Below are positions 27,101-36,670 of a stretch of 64,000 nt of DNA, in pieces. The stretch covers positions 61,500,501 to 61,564,500 of the forward strand of contig CP142457.1 in the NCBI GenBank assembly GCA_038049695.1, in the 5' to 3' direction. The translations under genes were made by a program, and so were the position numbers. Below the pieces are notes generated by a model. That model ran no database searches. It saw only the letters and a list, made by a program, of their open reading frames with translations, and was not told the origin of the DNA. Origin of the DNA: Cinnamomum chago. Taxonomy: Eukaryota > Streptophyta > Magnoliopsida > Laurales > Lauraceae. The first letter of the stretch is position 1; every line of letters begins with the position of its first letter.

Positions 27101-30100
27101 TATCTGGAAAAATGGTAATCTGTCTTTTCTGTTACTTATTCATCATCATTTGGATGTTGACTAGGGAAGACAAGTTGGATAAACAGTTTCCCATCGCATG
27201 ATTTATGATATGTGCCACCCATTAATTCTGCCAAGATATGCAAACCTACTGGAACTTTGGGGTACATTCAAATGCACCTGTATTCACCTGGAAATCTGTC
27301 TTACAAACTTGATAATTGGTAACAGGCTCTTCTTTCTGGTTGTTCTGCTGGTGGGTTGACATCAATTCTTCATTGTGATAACTTTCGTTCCCTTCTGCCA
27401 GTGGGTACCAAAGTGAAATGCCTTGCAGATGCTGGTTATTTTATCAATGTGTAAGATAACAGTTTGTGCACCTTTTGTGACCTCAATACTGGTGACAATG
27501 CAATTAACCCTCCTTGTTTCTATTTTATTTTATTTTATTTTCTTTTTTTATTTTTATTTTTCTCTACAGAGACCCTCTTTTACTTGTTTCTCATTTACCT
27601 TTTTTTTTTTCTAGATTTAATTATCCTGTATTTTCTTTTGTAACTATGAAGAGAAGGGTATTTTTTGTCTCTCCCTTTTTAAACTAATATTGATACTACA
27701 CACAACAGGAAGGATGTTTCAGGAATACTACATATACAATCCATATACGATGAAGTAGTGACTTTGCACGTAAGTTTCCTATTGCCTTTTCTCTGTTAAA
27801 AAAATGCATATAGAACCAAGATATCTGGGCTTTAATTCTGTTTCTCTGGAATCATGTTAGAGGTCCTTATCACCCCTATGCTAAACAACCAATTTAATTT
27901 TCAATGTCTTCATTCTCTTGTGAATCAATGGCTATGGTTTATATGCATGCTATAGTTGTCAATACTTAGCATCTCAACATCTCTTACAGGGATCGGCAAA
28001 GAATCTACCTTCGCCTTGCACTTCAAGGATGAAACCAAGTATGGTAAGTAATTCCTCTTAATCATTTTTCTATTGCAGTACAAACTAGAAACTATGAAGT
28101 GCTAACACAGTTCGCTATGATTCAACTGTGATGCAGTGTTTCTTCCCACAGAACGTGGCTCAAGGAATCAGTACACCACTTTTCCTCGTAAATGCAGCAT
28201 ATGATTCTTGGCAGGTAAAATTATCTTACTCAAACGTGACCCTCAACCTATTATTTTACTGTATTATAATATTTTTAATTCCTTGGCACAGGCCATATGG
28301 CTTCTTCTCAAGCACTTAAAGAAGAAATTTCTTAGCAAAGGATTGCTAAGCCTTTATTTTATTTTATTTTCTATAACAAGTGTTGTATTATCTTTGTGAA
28401 TCTGAAACTCTGATGGTGGGACTCTGGAACATTCATAATGTACAATACTAACTACAAGATGTAGTTTTGATATAATGAAGTTTTTGTTTTTCACTAAGCA
28501 ATGCCAAATGTGCCAAATCCAACCATCCATTCTCCATCTAATGAATCTCATCAGCACTGCCCAGCCTTTTAGGGTCCACTCCCCACCTTGGATCAACCAT
28601 ATTCATCACTACTTAAAAAAAAAAAAAAAACCTTGTTAAAGTAGGGGTTCTGCTTTCACAAATTCAACTTTTCCATACTCCAAATCCAGCGGCCATGATT
28701 TATCAATAAATGAGCTCACAATGTGTGCCCTTCTTTCATTATCTTTCCAATCAAAACTGCCCTCACTAATGCCTTAATTTCTATTAAAGGTCATAAAATT
28801 GAAATTTGACGATTTGCTTTTTTTAAACTAATTTCTATTAAAGGTAATAAAATTGAAATCTTACGATTTGCTTTTTTTTTTTTTAACTCAAATTGATCCC
28901 CACGCTCTCATTAAATCCACTTCAGACATAATACTACTAAATTCTCCCCCCTCATCATCCATGAAAGAAAAATATAAAAAGAAAAGAAAGAAAAGAACAA
29001 GGTTTTGAGATTTATAAGGATCTGCAAAACCTCACTTTTAGATGAAAATTAATAGGCATGAATATCTGTTGGAAGTGTAGAGAAGTGGACGTGTTAAAGG
29101 CGGATAAAGGCCCTAGTACAAATGGGATAATTGGGGACTATGGTTGTGTATGGGTCAGATGGGTAGGTGTTGACAGCATTGTCTTGTTTCCTAAGAGCAT
29201 TAGAGTAACGTAACAGCAGGACTTGTGTAAAGCTGCCTCGAGGACTTTAATTCCTTTTTTATATAATGGATTCATTGAACCCTTTTTTACATTAGGCCAT
29301 AACTTGAGGACCATTTTGAATTTTTTCTGTCTTATTTGAAGCATACTTTGCACATTTTCTCTCTCAGTAATTACCAGATTGTCTTTTTGCATGTGTGGAT
29401 CCTTGCTACTGTGTCTTTTTTTTTTTTTCATAATTGGGATATGTTGGGTATAAAAGGTCCTTGAAATAGGGAGGAATCTATTTAGATTTACCAAAATATA
29501 GATTGCTCTTCTTTTTGGCACTAGAATCCTTCTCATAACATACCCTAAAGATTAATATTTCTAAGCTGAATTTTCAATCAGGGGAAAGTGTCAATCCGTC
29601 TAACCCTTCATGTTAAAGTTCACATGAAAACATCTTCCCAAGGGGTCTTTAGGATTTAATATTGGTGATTTCTTTTGGTTTGATGCATTTTTCTTGTACT
29701 TTCCTTCTCAAGCCACTGGTGAGCTCTCCATGTCCAATCCTTGCTAACTTAAGCATTTACACTGGCCATAGAAGAATATTCCTTTCATCTCAATGGCAGA
29801 ACAGTCGTGAGCAATCATCCTACTAAGTTCTGTTAAAATAAATTGAATGAATTATTAGGAGTGAAGCATGATGGTCTAACAGCTGCTTAAGGTCATTTCC
29901 AGATAAAGAATATTTTGGCACCAGGAGTTGCTGACCCTCATGGCCAATGGCACTCCTGCAAGCTCGATATAAAGCAGTGCTCATCAAGTCAACTTGAAAC
30001 AATGCAAGGTTACTGATCTACACTTCTTCAAAAAGATTCTGTCAGTTCTTCCATTCATGAGAAATCATTTCATTTTGAAAATCATTTTGGGTTCTCCACA

Positions 30101-30638
30101 TGTGCATTTCAGATGTGGTTTGTGCATTTTAGTGCATGTCTTCGCCCATCCTTGGTTGGTTCTCCACACATGTATATACTAATGAAATGGGAATTGTCGC
30201 AACAGGTTTTAGGTTGCAGTTTCTTGATGCACTGTCTGGACTGGGAACGTCATCCACTAGAGGAATGTTCATAAACTCGTGCTACGCCCATTGCCAAACT
30301 GAAATGCAGGAGACATGGTTAAGAGCTGACTCTCCTGTGCTTGGAAAGACGGTAAGCTTGTCAATATCCCAAAATGACACAAAAGCCCCTCTTTTGTAGA
30401 GTAACCCAAGATCACATAGAGATGGGAGGTTATTTTAGATAATGGCACCTTTCATATAGAAGAATCTAACTGAAAACATCTGTGTCACCTTGCATACAGA
30501 AGAATCTAACTGAAAACATCTGTGTTGCAGCCAATTGCCAAGGCAGTAGGAGATTGGTACTATGACCGTAGTCCCTTTCAGAAGATAGACTGCCCTTATC
30601 CTTGCGACTCCTCCTGCCACAACCGCATCTTTGAATAA
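15182..30638 (+). CDS. PAE: Pectin acetylesterase (PAE), 12 coding exons, complete
   Basis: A carbohydrate esterase that removes acetyl groups from cell-wall pectin (family CE13, Notum-like fold). Coding exons: 15182-15302, 15493-15575, 16419-16548, 26660-26739, 26887-26973, 27326-27450, 27709-27769, 27990-28043, 28137-28214, 29903-30008, 30206-30351, 30531-30638. All junctions are GT-AG and sum to 392 codons plus TAA, a normal family length. A hydrophobic N-terminus (residues 8-30) looks like a signal peptide for secretion. Family motifs are GGGWC (69-73), GCSAGG with nucleophile Ser174, NAAYDSW with Asp270 and NSCYAHC with His337, so the expected Ser-Asp-His triad is intact. Paired cysteines mark the C-terminus. 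A 5' UTR intron (14573-15180) is likely. Intron 3 is 10,111 bp and carries a nested retroelement block, yet the reading frame across it is preserved. Confidence 0.93.
16997..17208 (+). pseudogene. Old Copia remnant, left part (integrase region)
   Basis: Across two frameshifts the translation resembles the Copia integrase core: [15 protein letters not shown], then [15 protein letters not shown], then [11 protein letters not shown]. These match the family pattern around the catalytic Glu region and the 'YLINR' block. The remnant starts just after a poly(T) tract (16979-16996) and is cut at 17208 by the younger Copia. It continues at 23557. Confidence 0.75.
17209..17615 (-). repeat. 3' LTR of the young Copia element
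   Basis: 407 bp, beginning TGTAAGTCAAAATGG and ending CGGTCAACA on the plus strand. It is preceded by the target duplication CATCT. No base difference from the right LTR was found by reading both through. Confidence 0.95.
17616..17626 (-). other. Polypurine tract of the Copia element
   Basis: On the minus strand the sequence reads AAGTGGGAGAA, directly next to the 3' LTR. This is where plus-strand DNA synthesis is primed in LTR elements. It has the usual Copia form. Confidence 0.8.
17937..21997 (-). pseudogene. Copia gag-pol polyprotein, one frame with two premature stops
   Basis: A single minus-strand frame encodes Copia proteins in the usual order. Gag is followed by a zinc knuckle [14 protein letters not shown] (CX2CX4HX4C, near 21275-21300). 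The protease motif is [10 protein letters not shown] (near 21140). Integrase has the WHWRLGH...CVDC zinc site and the core regions [14 protein letters not shown] and [10 protein letters not shown]. Reverse transcriptase has the [11 protein letters not shown] active-site block (near 18920), and RNase H begins STTEAEF. Stops interrupt the frame at 19746-19748 (TAA, between integrase and RT) and 18300-18302 (TAG, before RNase H). The natural end is at 17937-17939. The first methionine (21891-21893) falls inside conserved gag; the frame is open upstream to 21997 with no ATG, up to an in-frame stop at 22008-22010. A spliced leader or a lost start would explain this. Confidence 0.9.
21998..23135 (-). 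other. 5' untranslated leader of the Copia element, with internal repeats
   Basis: About 1.1 kb between primer binding site and gag without a coding frame. The part at 22100-22480 has several imperfect repeats that read on the plus strand as TTCCTGTGGGATAAAATTTAT-like text (near 22110, 22280 and 22348). It ends against gag at an ATGCAG that looks like a 3' splice site (21998-22003). Confidence 0.65.
23136..23147 (-). other. Primer binding site of the Copia element
   Basis: The minus strand reads TGGTATCAGAGC two bases inside the 5' LTR. This is the standard plant Copia site complementary to the 3' end of initiator tRNA-Met. Confidence 0.92.
23150..23556 (-). repeat. 5' LTR of the young Copia element
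   Basis: 407 bp, apparently the same sequence as 17209-17615, followed by the target duplication CATCT (23557-23561). As the 5' LTR of a minus-strand element it carries its promoter. Confidence 0.95.
23557..24955 (+). pseudogene. Old Copia remnant, right part (integrase end and reverse transcriptase)
   Basis: This continues the host element interrupted at 17208. It opens with [19 protein letters not shown], the normal text after the integrase core. Later come [14 protein letters not shown] (RT start), [22 protein letters not shown] (the YVDD block, damaged), KYALNP and IGRLTYF. Many stops and frameshifts show long decay. Its orientation is opposite to the young element and the same as the PAE gene. 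Confidence 0.85.
24999..25185 (-). mobile_element. 5'-truncated L1-like LINE tail, ~187 bp
   Basis: The insert is flanked by a perfect 17-bp direct repeat AAATGTATAGTCTATTT (24982-24998 and 25186-25202). On the minus strand it ends in CAGCAAAAATAAAAA, a T-rich start on the plus strand. A GGATTTATATTAAAAGC block on the plus strand looks like plant L1 3' ends. Target duplication plus A-rich end indicates target-primed reverse transcription. Confidence 0.75.
25482..25541 (+). mobile_element. Micro-retroposon: poly(A) tail flanked by 17-bp repeats
   Basis: TCATATGTCTGAAAACT occurs at 25482-25498 and 25525-25541. Between the copies are only TTATACC, about 16 A and TTT (26 bp). This looks like a retroposon insertion truncated almost to its tail. 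Confidence 0.7.
25560..26590 (-). repeat. LTR-like remnant in PAE intron 3
   Basis: On the minus strand this block has a TATA-type GGCTATATAAACCC (near 25970) and a downstream leader-like segment with GGGGGCGAAATCTGTCTTAAG (near 25760). That promoter-leader arrangement resembles U3-R-U5 of a plant LTR element. The ends are not clear and there is no second copy in the window, so it may be a truncated or solo LTR. An open minus frame at 25582-25944 has no domain and is probably incidental. Confidence 0.45.
28775..28887. repeat. 54-bp tandem duplication in a PAE intron
   Basis: TAATTTCTATTAAAGGT...GATTTGCTTTTTTT begins at 28775 and again at 28829, with a few substitutions. It lies in the intron 28215-29902. 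The rest of that intron shows no gene. Confidence 0.85.
30446..30525 (+). repeat. 40-bp duplication next to the last PAE 3' splice site
   Basis: CACCTTTCATATAGAAGAATC... (30446-30485) is repeated as CACCTTGCATACAGAAGAATC... (30486-30525), then TGCAG ends the intron at 30530. Only the second copy is followed by the AG used. Confidence 0.85.
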
Positions 30639-33165
30639 CAGCTTCCAGATACATGGAATATTATTCGTATCAAATATATAATTATATTAATTATTCATGC
30701 ATGCAACATTGTTCAAGTTATAATTGTTATGATGAAGTAGTTTCTACAAAAATTTAGATAAGAGGTAATCTATTATTATGATCAATCGCATCATTCATAA
30801 CATAAATAAGCAGAGAGCAGCAAAGCATGTACCTCTCTGTTTTCCACTGTTGTTTATTATGCATATGTGCCAAGACATATTTATTACAATAAGATGAAGA
30901 CTTTCTGTATTTCTTGTGTAGTAAATTATTTATTGTACCCAAGGAAAGGAGGTGGATGGAGATGAGTTGGCTTTGATGAATAATAGCCATCAATTCAGTG
31001 CATGGGCCATTTAGAATTAAGGGATGGTTGGATCATGGGGAGCATTTGAGACAGCTCCCAACATAGATAGGCATGCATAATGATCCATTAACTAGCCATT
31101 AACCAACCATCCAATGAATTGCAGTGCCGTTACCAGTCACACATTAATCTTACTGACTGTTAACTCTAGTTGCTTTACAGTCCCAAGGAAGGGAACAAGT
31201 CAGCAAGCATAGCTCAGCATTGGTGAGTTACTTGGGACCAACATCCATCACAATACCTGAGCTCCCTTGCCAGTGGTGGATCTGGGCTTCAACCTAGCCC
31301 ACTGTTAAACAGATCACATCAGACCCATTAACTAGTGCCTGTTGGAAATTGGAATCTTATGGGCATGTGACTCAAAAGTGTAAATTCAGACCTGAATTCC
31401 AATTTGAATTGTGAATTACTTGGCAGACTCAGGCCTCACCTATTGGGTGGATTGGTATTTGAATATTCAGGTCAAAATCAGATCCAGACCTGGACTCATT
31501 TCAGGAACCATTTTAGCAATTCTAAGGATTCGTGTGGATCCTGCTGGAATTCAGGATGTGAGACAGCCCTAGCCGCAGCAACAAGACATGCCATTTTTTT
31601 TTTTTTTTTGGGGTTAAAACAAGACATGCCATTTAATAGACCCCACCACCCATCCAATAATATAATCATGGTTGCATTATGTGGGCATTAGGCTACAACC
31701 CCACATGATGAAATCATGTGGGGCCTCACCCATCCAATGATATAATCACGGTGTTACTTGGAGGAAACCGTCTTAATCCTCCATTTGCCAAGTTAAAACA
31801 TGGTGAATACCACAAACTAAAAAACCATGGCGCAGCCACAGTCACCCAAATGAAGGCATCTGTGACCACCCAACCTAATCATGTGGCCTACCTAACCTAG
31901 ACAGTGGAATTATGGTGGACCACACTCATCTAAATGCCAGATCCCGTTATTTAAGGTAAATTCTATGTGGATGGGTGATTTACCTTGAACTAGTGAAGAT
32001 AATAACAAAAGAATATATACAATAAAGTAATCCGGAGTTCATTAGGGGTCAAAACTTCTTGATTTTATGAGCCAATGTTAATGGTGGAGAGCTCATCCCA
32101 CACTTTCAACGGTGAAGACCCCAAGTCCAGAGACTACAGACACCACTTGGGGTTCGTTTGTGGGTGCAGAAAAGCAGTTTTGACAACACCTCACAACACT
32201 CCTGAGAAATGGAGTTCAAAATTTCTCTTTCAATGTGAAAAAGGATAGACTGATCATGGAAAAGTCGCATTTGGAGCCACCAGGGAGTTAACAAGAACAC
32301 CAAAACCAACCATGATTATTACAAGGAGTCTGCAGATTGTTTCTATATGAAGCCCTACTTCTCATAGAAGATCAATATAAACCCCCATCATTTGAAGCCT
32401 ACTTTCAAAATTCAAACTGATATAATAAAACTGCCCACCTCATTTTATCACTAAGAAAGCTTCATTGTAATCTAAGGTCCATTGCAATTCGCAAGACTGA
32501 TTGAGTTTAAAATACTGATTAAAATTAGAGAATAGAAGGTAGTTGTAGTGGCGGACATAATTTAAGATATTCAGCGTGATAAAAATGAAGTGAGCGACTA
32601 TTTTAAGTGATTTAGATTCCAAATGAAAACATTAAACTGATAGGTTGGCTACAGCATTCCGTAATCCGGTCCAATCAACCACACCTAATCACCCATGGGG
32701 TGCATCCCTTTACCAAACTCATTGTCCATCGTGACAGGGAACCCTAGGTATAAAAGAGGGTTTTGGGCTCGGTGCATAAAGCTCACTCTATTTCTTTTTC
32801 TCTGTTGTTACAGTAGCATGAAAGCAAAGGCTCATGCTAAAATGAAATAAGCTACTTCCCTCTTCCATTCAGATATTAGGATAAGACGTTGAGAGATACG
32901 ATGACTAGGCAAAGATGGTTGAGACAAGTGAGGAGAGAGAGGAGAAAATTTGAATTTGAATTCGAATTCACGTGACATTATTAAGAGTATGCCCCCAATT
33001 TATACAAGACAAGAGGACGATGAATTTAAATTCGAATTTCTCATCTCTGACCTCACAGTCTGAACTCTGAACCTCTTAAGATCAACAACTCAGAACTTTT
33101 ATCCGAATATCTTAATGAAGCTCACCAACACAAACCGTTTGCATCTTTAATTCAGAGGTATAGAT
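30639..33165. other. Intergenic spacer after the PAE gene
   Basis: No gene is recognised. It includes the micro-insertion at 31580-31634 and a perfect hairpin at 31699-31723 (11-bp arms CCCCACATGAT/ATCATGTGGGG, loop GAA). Two related CATCCAATRATATAATCA segments lie near 31653 and 31733. Confidence 0.5.
31580..31634 (-). mobile_element. Micro-retroposon: poly(T)+GGGGTTAA between 17-bp repeats
   Basis: AACAAGACATGCCATTT occurs at 31580-31596 and 31618-31634, perfectly. The 21-bp insert is T13-GGGG-TTAA, which on the minus strand reads TTAACCCC plus A13. Confidence 0.75.
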
Positions 33166-33173
33166 TTTTTTAC

Positions 33174-33800
33174 TAGGGGTGTTCATGGACGGGCTTGCTC
33201 GATTCGGAGCCTTACAGCTTGTTTGACAACTCTACTAATAGAGTCAAGTAAAGTAAAGCTCTCAATTCTTAAAAAAAAGAGTCCCATAAAAAATACTTTA
33301 ATTCAAATTTCTCACCATATTTTTTTAGAAAAAATAAAAAAGCAACCTCATTTCTCCACTAAATGATAAAAAAAAAACTCCACAATCAATATAAAAGGTC
33401 AAAAAGATTTCATAATAAAACAACTAAAAATAAATATCATCATAATCCACTTATATTTTATTCTTTCTTTAAAATAATCTCTACTCCACTCAACTCCATT
33501 AGTAAAGCCCCCAAACAGGCCGAGGCCCCTTTTAATAAATGGGCCAGGCTTAACTTCAGTGGTAGAGAGCCCAAGCCCGGCTATAAAAATAATAATAATA
33601 ATAAGAGTTAAGGCACAGGATTCAAACACATGACATCTCACCACCACCCAGAATATGACAAAGAAGCTCTTTTTTGCAATGGGGGCTGGGCTCGGTCCAG
33701 CTAGTTATGGTCCAAGTAGGGCTTGGTCCGGGTGCAGAGCCAGTGTTTAGAAGTAGGGCCAGGCCCAAATATCCCTTAACCGAGCCAATGAACACCCCTA
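33174..33800. mobile_element. hAT-type MITE with a second MITE inside
   Basis: The ends TAGGGGTGTTCATGG and CCAATGAACACCCCTA are inverted repeats. The flanks TTTTTTAC (33166-33173) and TTTTTAAC (33801-33808) form an 8-bp target duplication with one mismatch. No transposase is present. A second inverted-repeat element at 33218-33518 interrupts it. Confidence 0.8.
33218..33518. mobile_element. Nested MITE with ~40-bp inverted ends
   Basis: The left end CTTGTTTGACAACTCTACTA matches the reverse complement of the right end (CCTGTTTGGGGGCTTTACTA), and similarity continues through ATAGAGT/ATGGAGT and beyond. The target duplication is unclear. It lies inside the hAT MITE 33174-33800. Confidence 0.65.
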
Positions 33801-33808
33801 TTTTTAAC

Positions 33809-34513
33809 CCTTCCTGTTTTTTAAGATTGGATTGGAATGTTTGCATGGGGAAAGGAAAATTTTTGCAGCGGGTTGGTTGAAGTTGAACGGACTATTTGAT
33901 TGGCGCTTTCACTTTCCAGCAAAAGGAAAAAGTCATTTTTCTCTTATACATCTCTAGCTTTGTTTGACCCACCCGAGATAAACTCCACTGAAAAAGCAAA
34001 GCAAGCAGCATGCGATATAAATATAATGCACCATCACATGGACCCATCCAGTCCACCGACCTAAAAAGCGAACGTGCTGAAACAATCAAAACTCAAAAAC
34101 AAAAATAAAGTCTTCTACATACTGTGTGAGAGGGACCCTGCTGGCTTTATGTCAATCCAGCTCAAGTATAGTAGACATAATAGTCTATGAAAATCTCTCC
34201 ACAGTCCCTCTCATTACCCACCACTTTTATACGTTTCTAAAATTTGAAGTTTCAGGAACCAAATCCATGCATCGACCATTGCCCAAAATACACGATGTAT
34301 GTTTAAGGACCCAAATTTGGATCTGACTAGAGTTCAAGTGCTTAACTATGGTTTGAATTCAGAACCCAAGGCCTCCCTCTTCAAGTTTGAAGCCGGCCTT
34401 ATGTAGATCTAACCTTGAGTATAAATAAGGAAAATATTCAAGTGAGAACTATTATATGAGAGTTTTTTTATGAGGCACAGCTAGCAATACATCAAAACCT
34501 AGCAACCAATAGG
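33809..34513. other. Intergenic spacer between the 33.2-kb and 34.5-kb hAT MITEs
   Basis: No gene is recognised; short open frames on both strands have no domain similarity. It begins just after the right target duplication of the 33.2-kb MITE and includes at its end the left target duplication (34506-34513) of the next one. Confidence 0.5.
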
Positions 34514-35172
34514 CAGGGGCGGAGCCAGGATGTCATCTTGGGGGGGCCAAAACTTGAATAAAATTTTTTTTCACCAATTATTATAACTATCATATTTTAA
34601 AATTTCCTTTTTGACATAGTTATAAGTTCAACCATGATTTTGTTCCTTGAAAATGCTGGATATAGAGAAGACGGCGTGCAAAATTTTAATCACTGAAGAT
34701 GAAAGATTAATGGAGAAAAAGAGGAAAAGAACAAAACAAAGAAGGATCACTAATAATATGTGATTTTGAATACACCGCCTATATTTCATAAATATTGGAA
34801 GCACCACTGCTCTCTCTCTTTCTGTAACATATCAAACAGTGTAGATTTGCATGAGACTTCTTCACTACAACCTAGACATGCACCACCACAAGATCTTGTA
34901 TGTCTCAGGCTATCAAGATATATACTCTAAGGAACATGGAGATTATCAATATTCCGTCAATCCACAATATCACGATTTTGCAACAACATTTACTATGTCA
35001 TTTCACTATACTACTGCATAGCAATGTCAGACAACTCATGACATTAGAGATTATATTATTAAAGATGATTTTTTCAAAGGCTTGGGAGGGGGGCCCATTT
35101 TTCAAAGGCTGGGGGGGGGGCCATTTTTCAAAGGCTGGGCCCCCCCCGGGCCTCAACATGGCTCCGCCCATG
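34514..35172. mobile_element. hAT-type MITE, 659 bp, perfect 8-bp target duplication
   Basis: The ends CAGGGGCGGAGCC and GGCTCCGCCCATG are inverted repeats differing at one base. CCAATAGG is present at both flanks (34506-34513 and 35173-35180). Near the right end CATTTTTCAAAGGCTGGG-type text recurs three times with long G runs. No transposase frame is seen. Confidence 0.85.
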
Positions 35173-35180
35173 CCAATAGG

Positions 35181-36670
35181 GAATCCCCTTAATAGTTATT
35201 AATCTCAATTATTGGCACACATCCGAATGAACCGAACCGTTGGATCGAGGGTTGAATATTTTTTTTAAATATAAAGCTATTAAACTTGTGGGCCACGGAT
35301 GAAGGGGTTAGGGGCATGAGTTTGTGGTCAAACTTGATACTTGTGGTGGTCTCACATAGATCTTTCCATCTCCCCGGTGCCATCCCCAAATAAGGCCCAA
35401 TTGTGGGTCCCATAAAAAATTCTCATATAATATGTGAGAACTAGTTCCCACCTGAATATTACTGAATAAATTTGCTTTAATCTTGATGTAGGATGTGGGT
35501 CTAGTACCTATAAATAATGCGGGATTCATATTAAGAAGAGGATCCCACCCTCGGAAAACTATCAAGATTAAGATATATAGTGATACACTATGAATCCAGA
35601 ATCTAGGCTGAAACCCAATTCCCATTACACACACAGGAGGCATTTGTTTAGAGGAATTTATGATGAGAATTTTATGGTTTGGAAACTAATAATACCAATG
35701 TGTATGTATGAAAATGTGAATTAGAAAAGTCAAAATTACACACACATATATAAATCTTATATATGTAAAATCTACACATGAAACACAACAATATCATATT
35801 TGCTAGGGAGCACCATTTTCACAAATTACATGTTGAATGGTTCAAATTACAAATAATAAACTCTATGATATCTTCTACTTTTAACCCCCTTCTTATCACA
35901 TCACATACAAGGTATAAGAGAGGTATGATAATTTCAAATTAATGTTTGCAATGTGGAATCGGCTGTTGCACTTGCACATTGATAAGCTCATTCACATGCA
36001 GGTCAAACACAAACAAATGAAAAAAAAAAAAAAAAAATAGAAAAAAGTTATTACAAGTATAGAGAGAACATATTGAACAGCTGTTATGACGATGTTTTAC
36101 TCTCCGTATGAATATTCTGTTCGCCGTCCGGTAAAGTAACCCAATAAGTTAAAGGTATAGTATAGGTATTGCTTGACGGCTTAGCAAAGGGGACCACAAT
36201 TATAACAGCCGTCGAGTTGGCCTATAACAATCCAACAACGGTCATGATCTCGACTTCAATTTCATCAAACTCAAAAACTCTCCAAAACCCGAAGCGAACC
36301 CTGCAATGCGACAGCCGCGGAAATGGCTTTCTTTCCCATGCATTCGATTTCCAATAACAAACAGCAAATGCGATCTGAAACCATAATACGAGGATGAAGA
36401 AAGCTACCTGGGAATCTTGAGATTTCGTTTTCGATGAATCTTTCCATTGCTTGAATTTTCTTTTCCTTGTCATTTTCTCTACTCTTTCCAAATCACAGCC
36501 ATCGTCTGTTCAAATGAGATCTTTGAAAGGATGATTTTAGGGTTTGACGCACAATGTGTGTGTTTATTTTCTAGATTAGATTTGGAATGATTGAAGATTT
36601 GGTTTACATTTGACGGATCTGAGGTGATTTTGGGTGGATTCTTAATTTGTGGTGAGAGAGAAAGAGAGAG
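35181..36670. other. Spacer and 5' region of the RING gene
   Basis: Noncoding DNA. A poly(A) tract lies near 36020-36036. The last 30 bases before the start codon are GA-rich (GAGAGAGAAAGAGAGAG), probably 5' UTR. A minus-strand open frame at 36222-36491 has no recognisable domain and is not called. Confidence 0.45.

Noticed and set aside
29138-29536. 132-aa minus-strand open frame in a PAE intron
   Set aside because: No domain recognised, antisense to a spliced intron, rich in Lys from T-rich DNA.
36222-36491. 89-aa minus-strand open frame upstream of the RING gene
   Set aside because: No recognisable domain and it overlaps probable promoter/5' UTR DNA; a divergent small gene cannot be excluded but is not supported.
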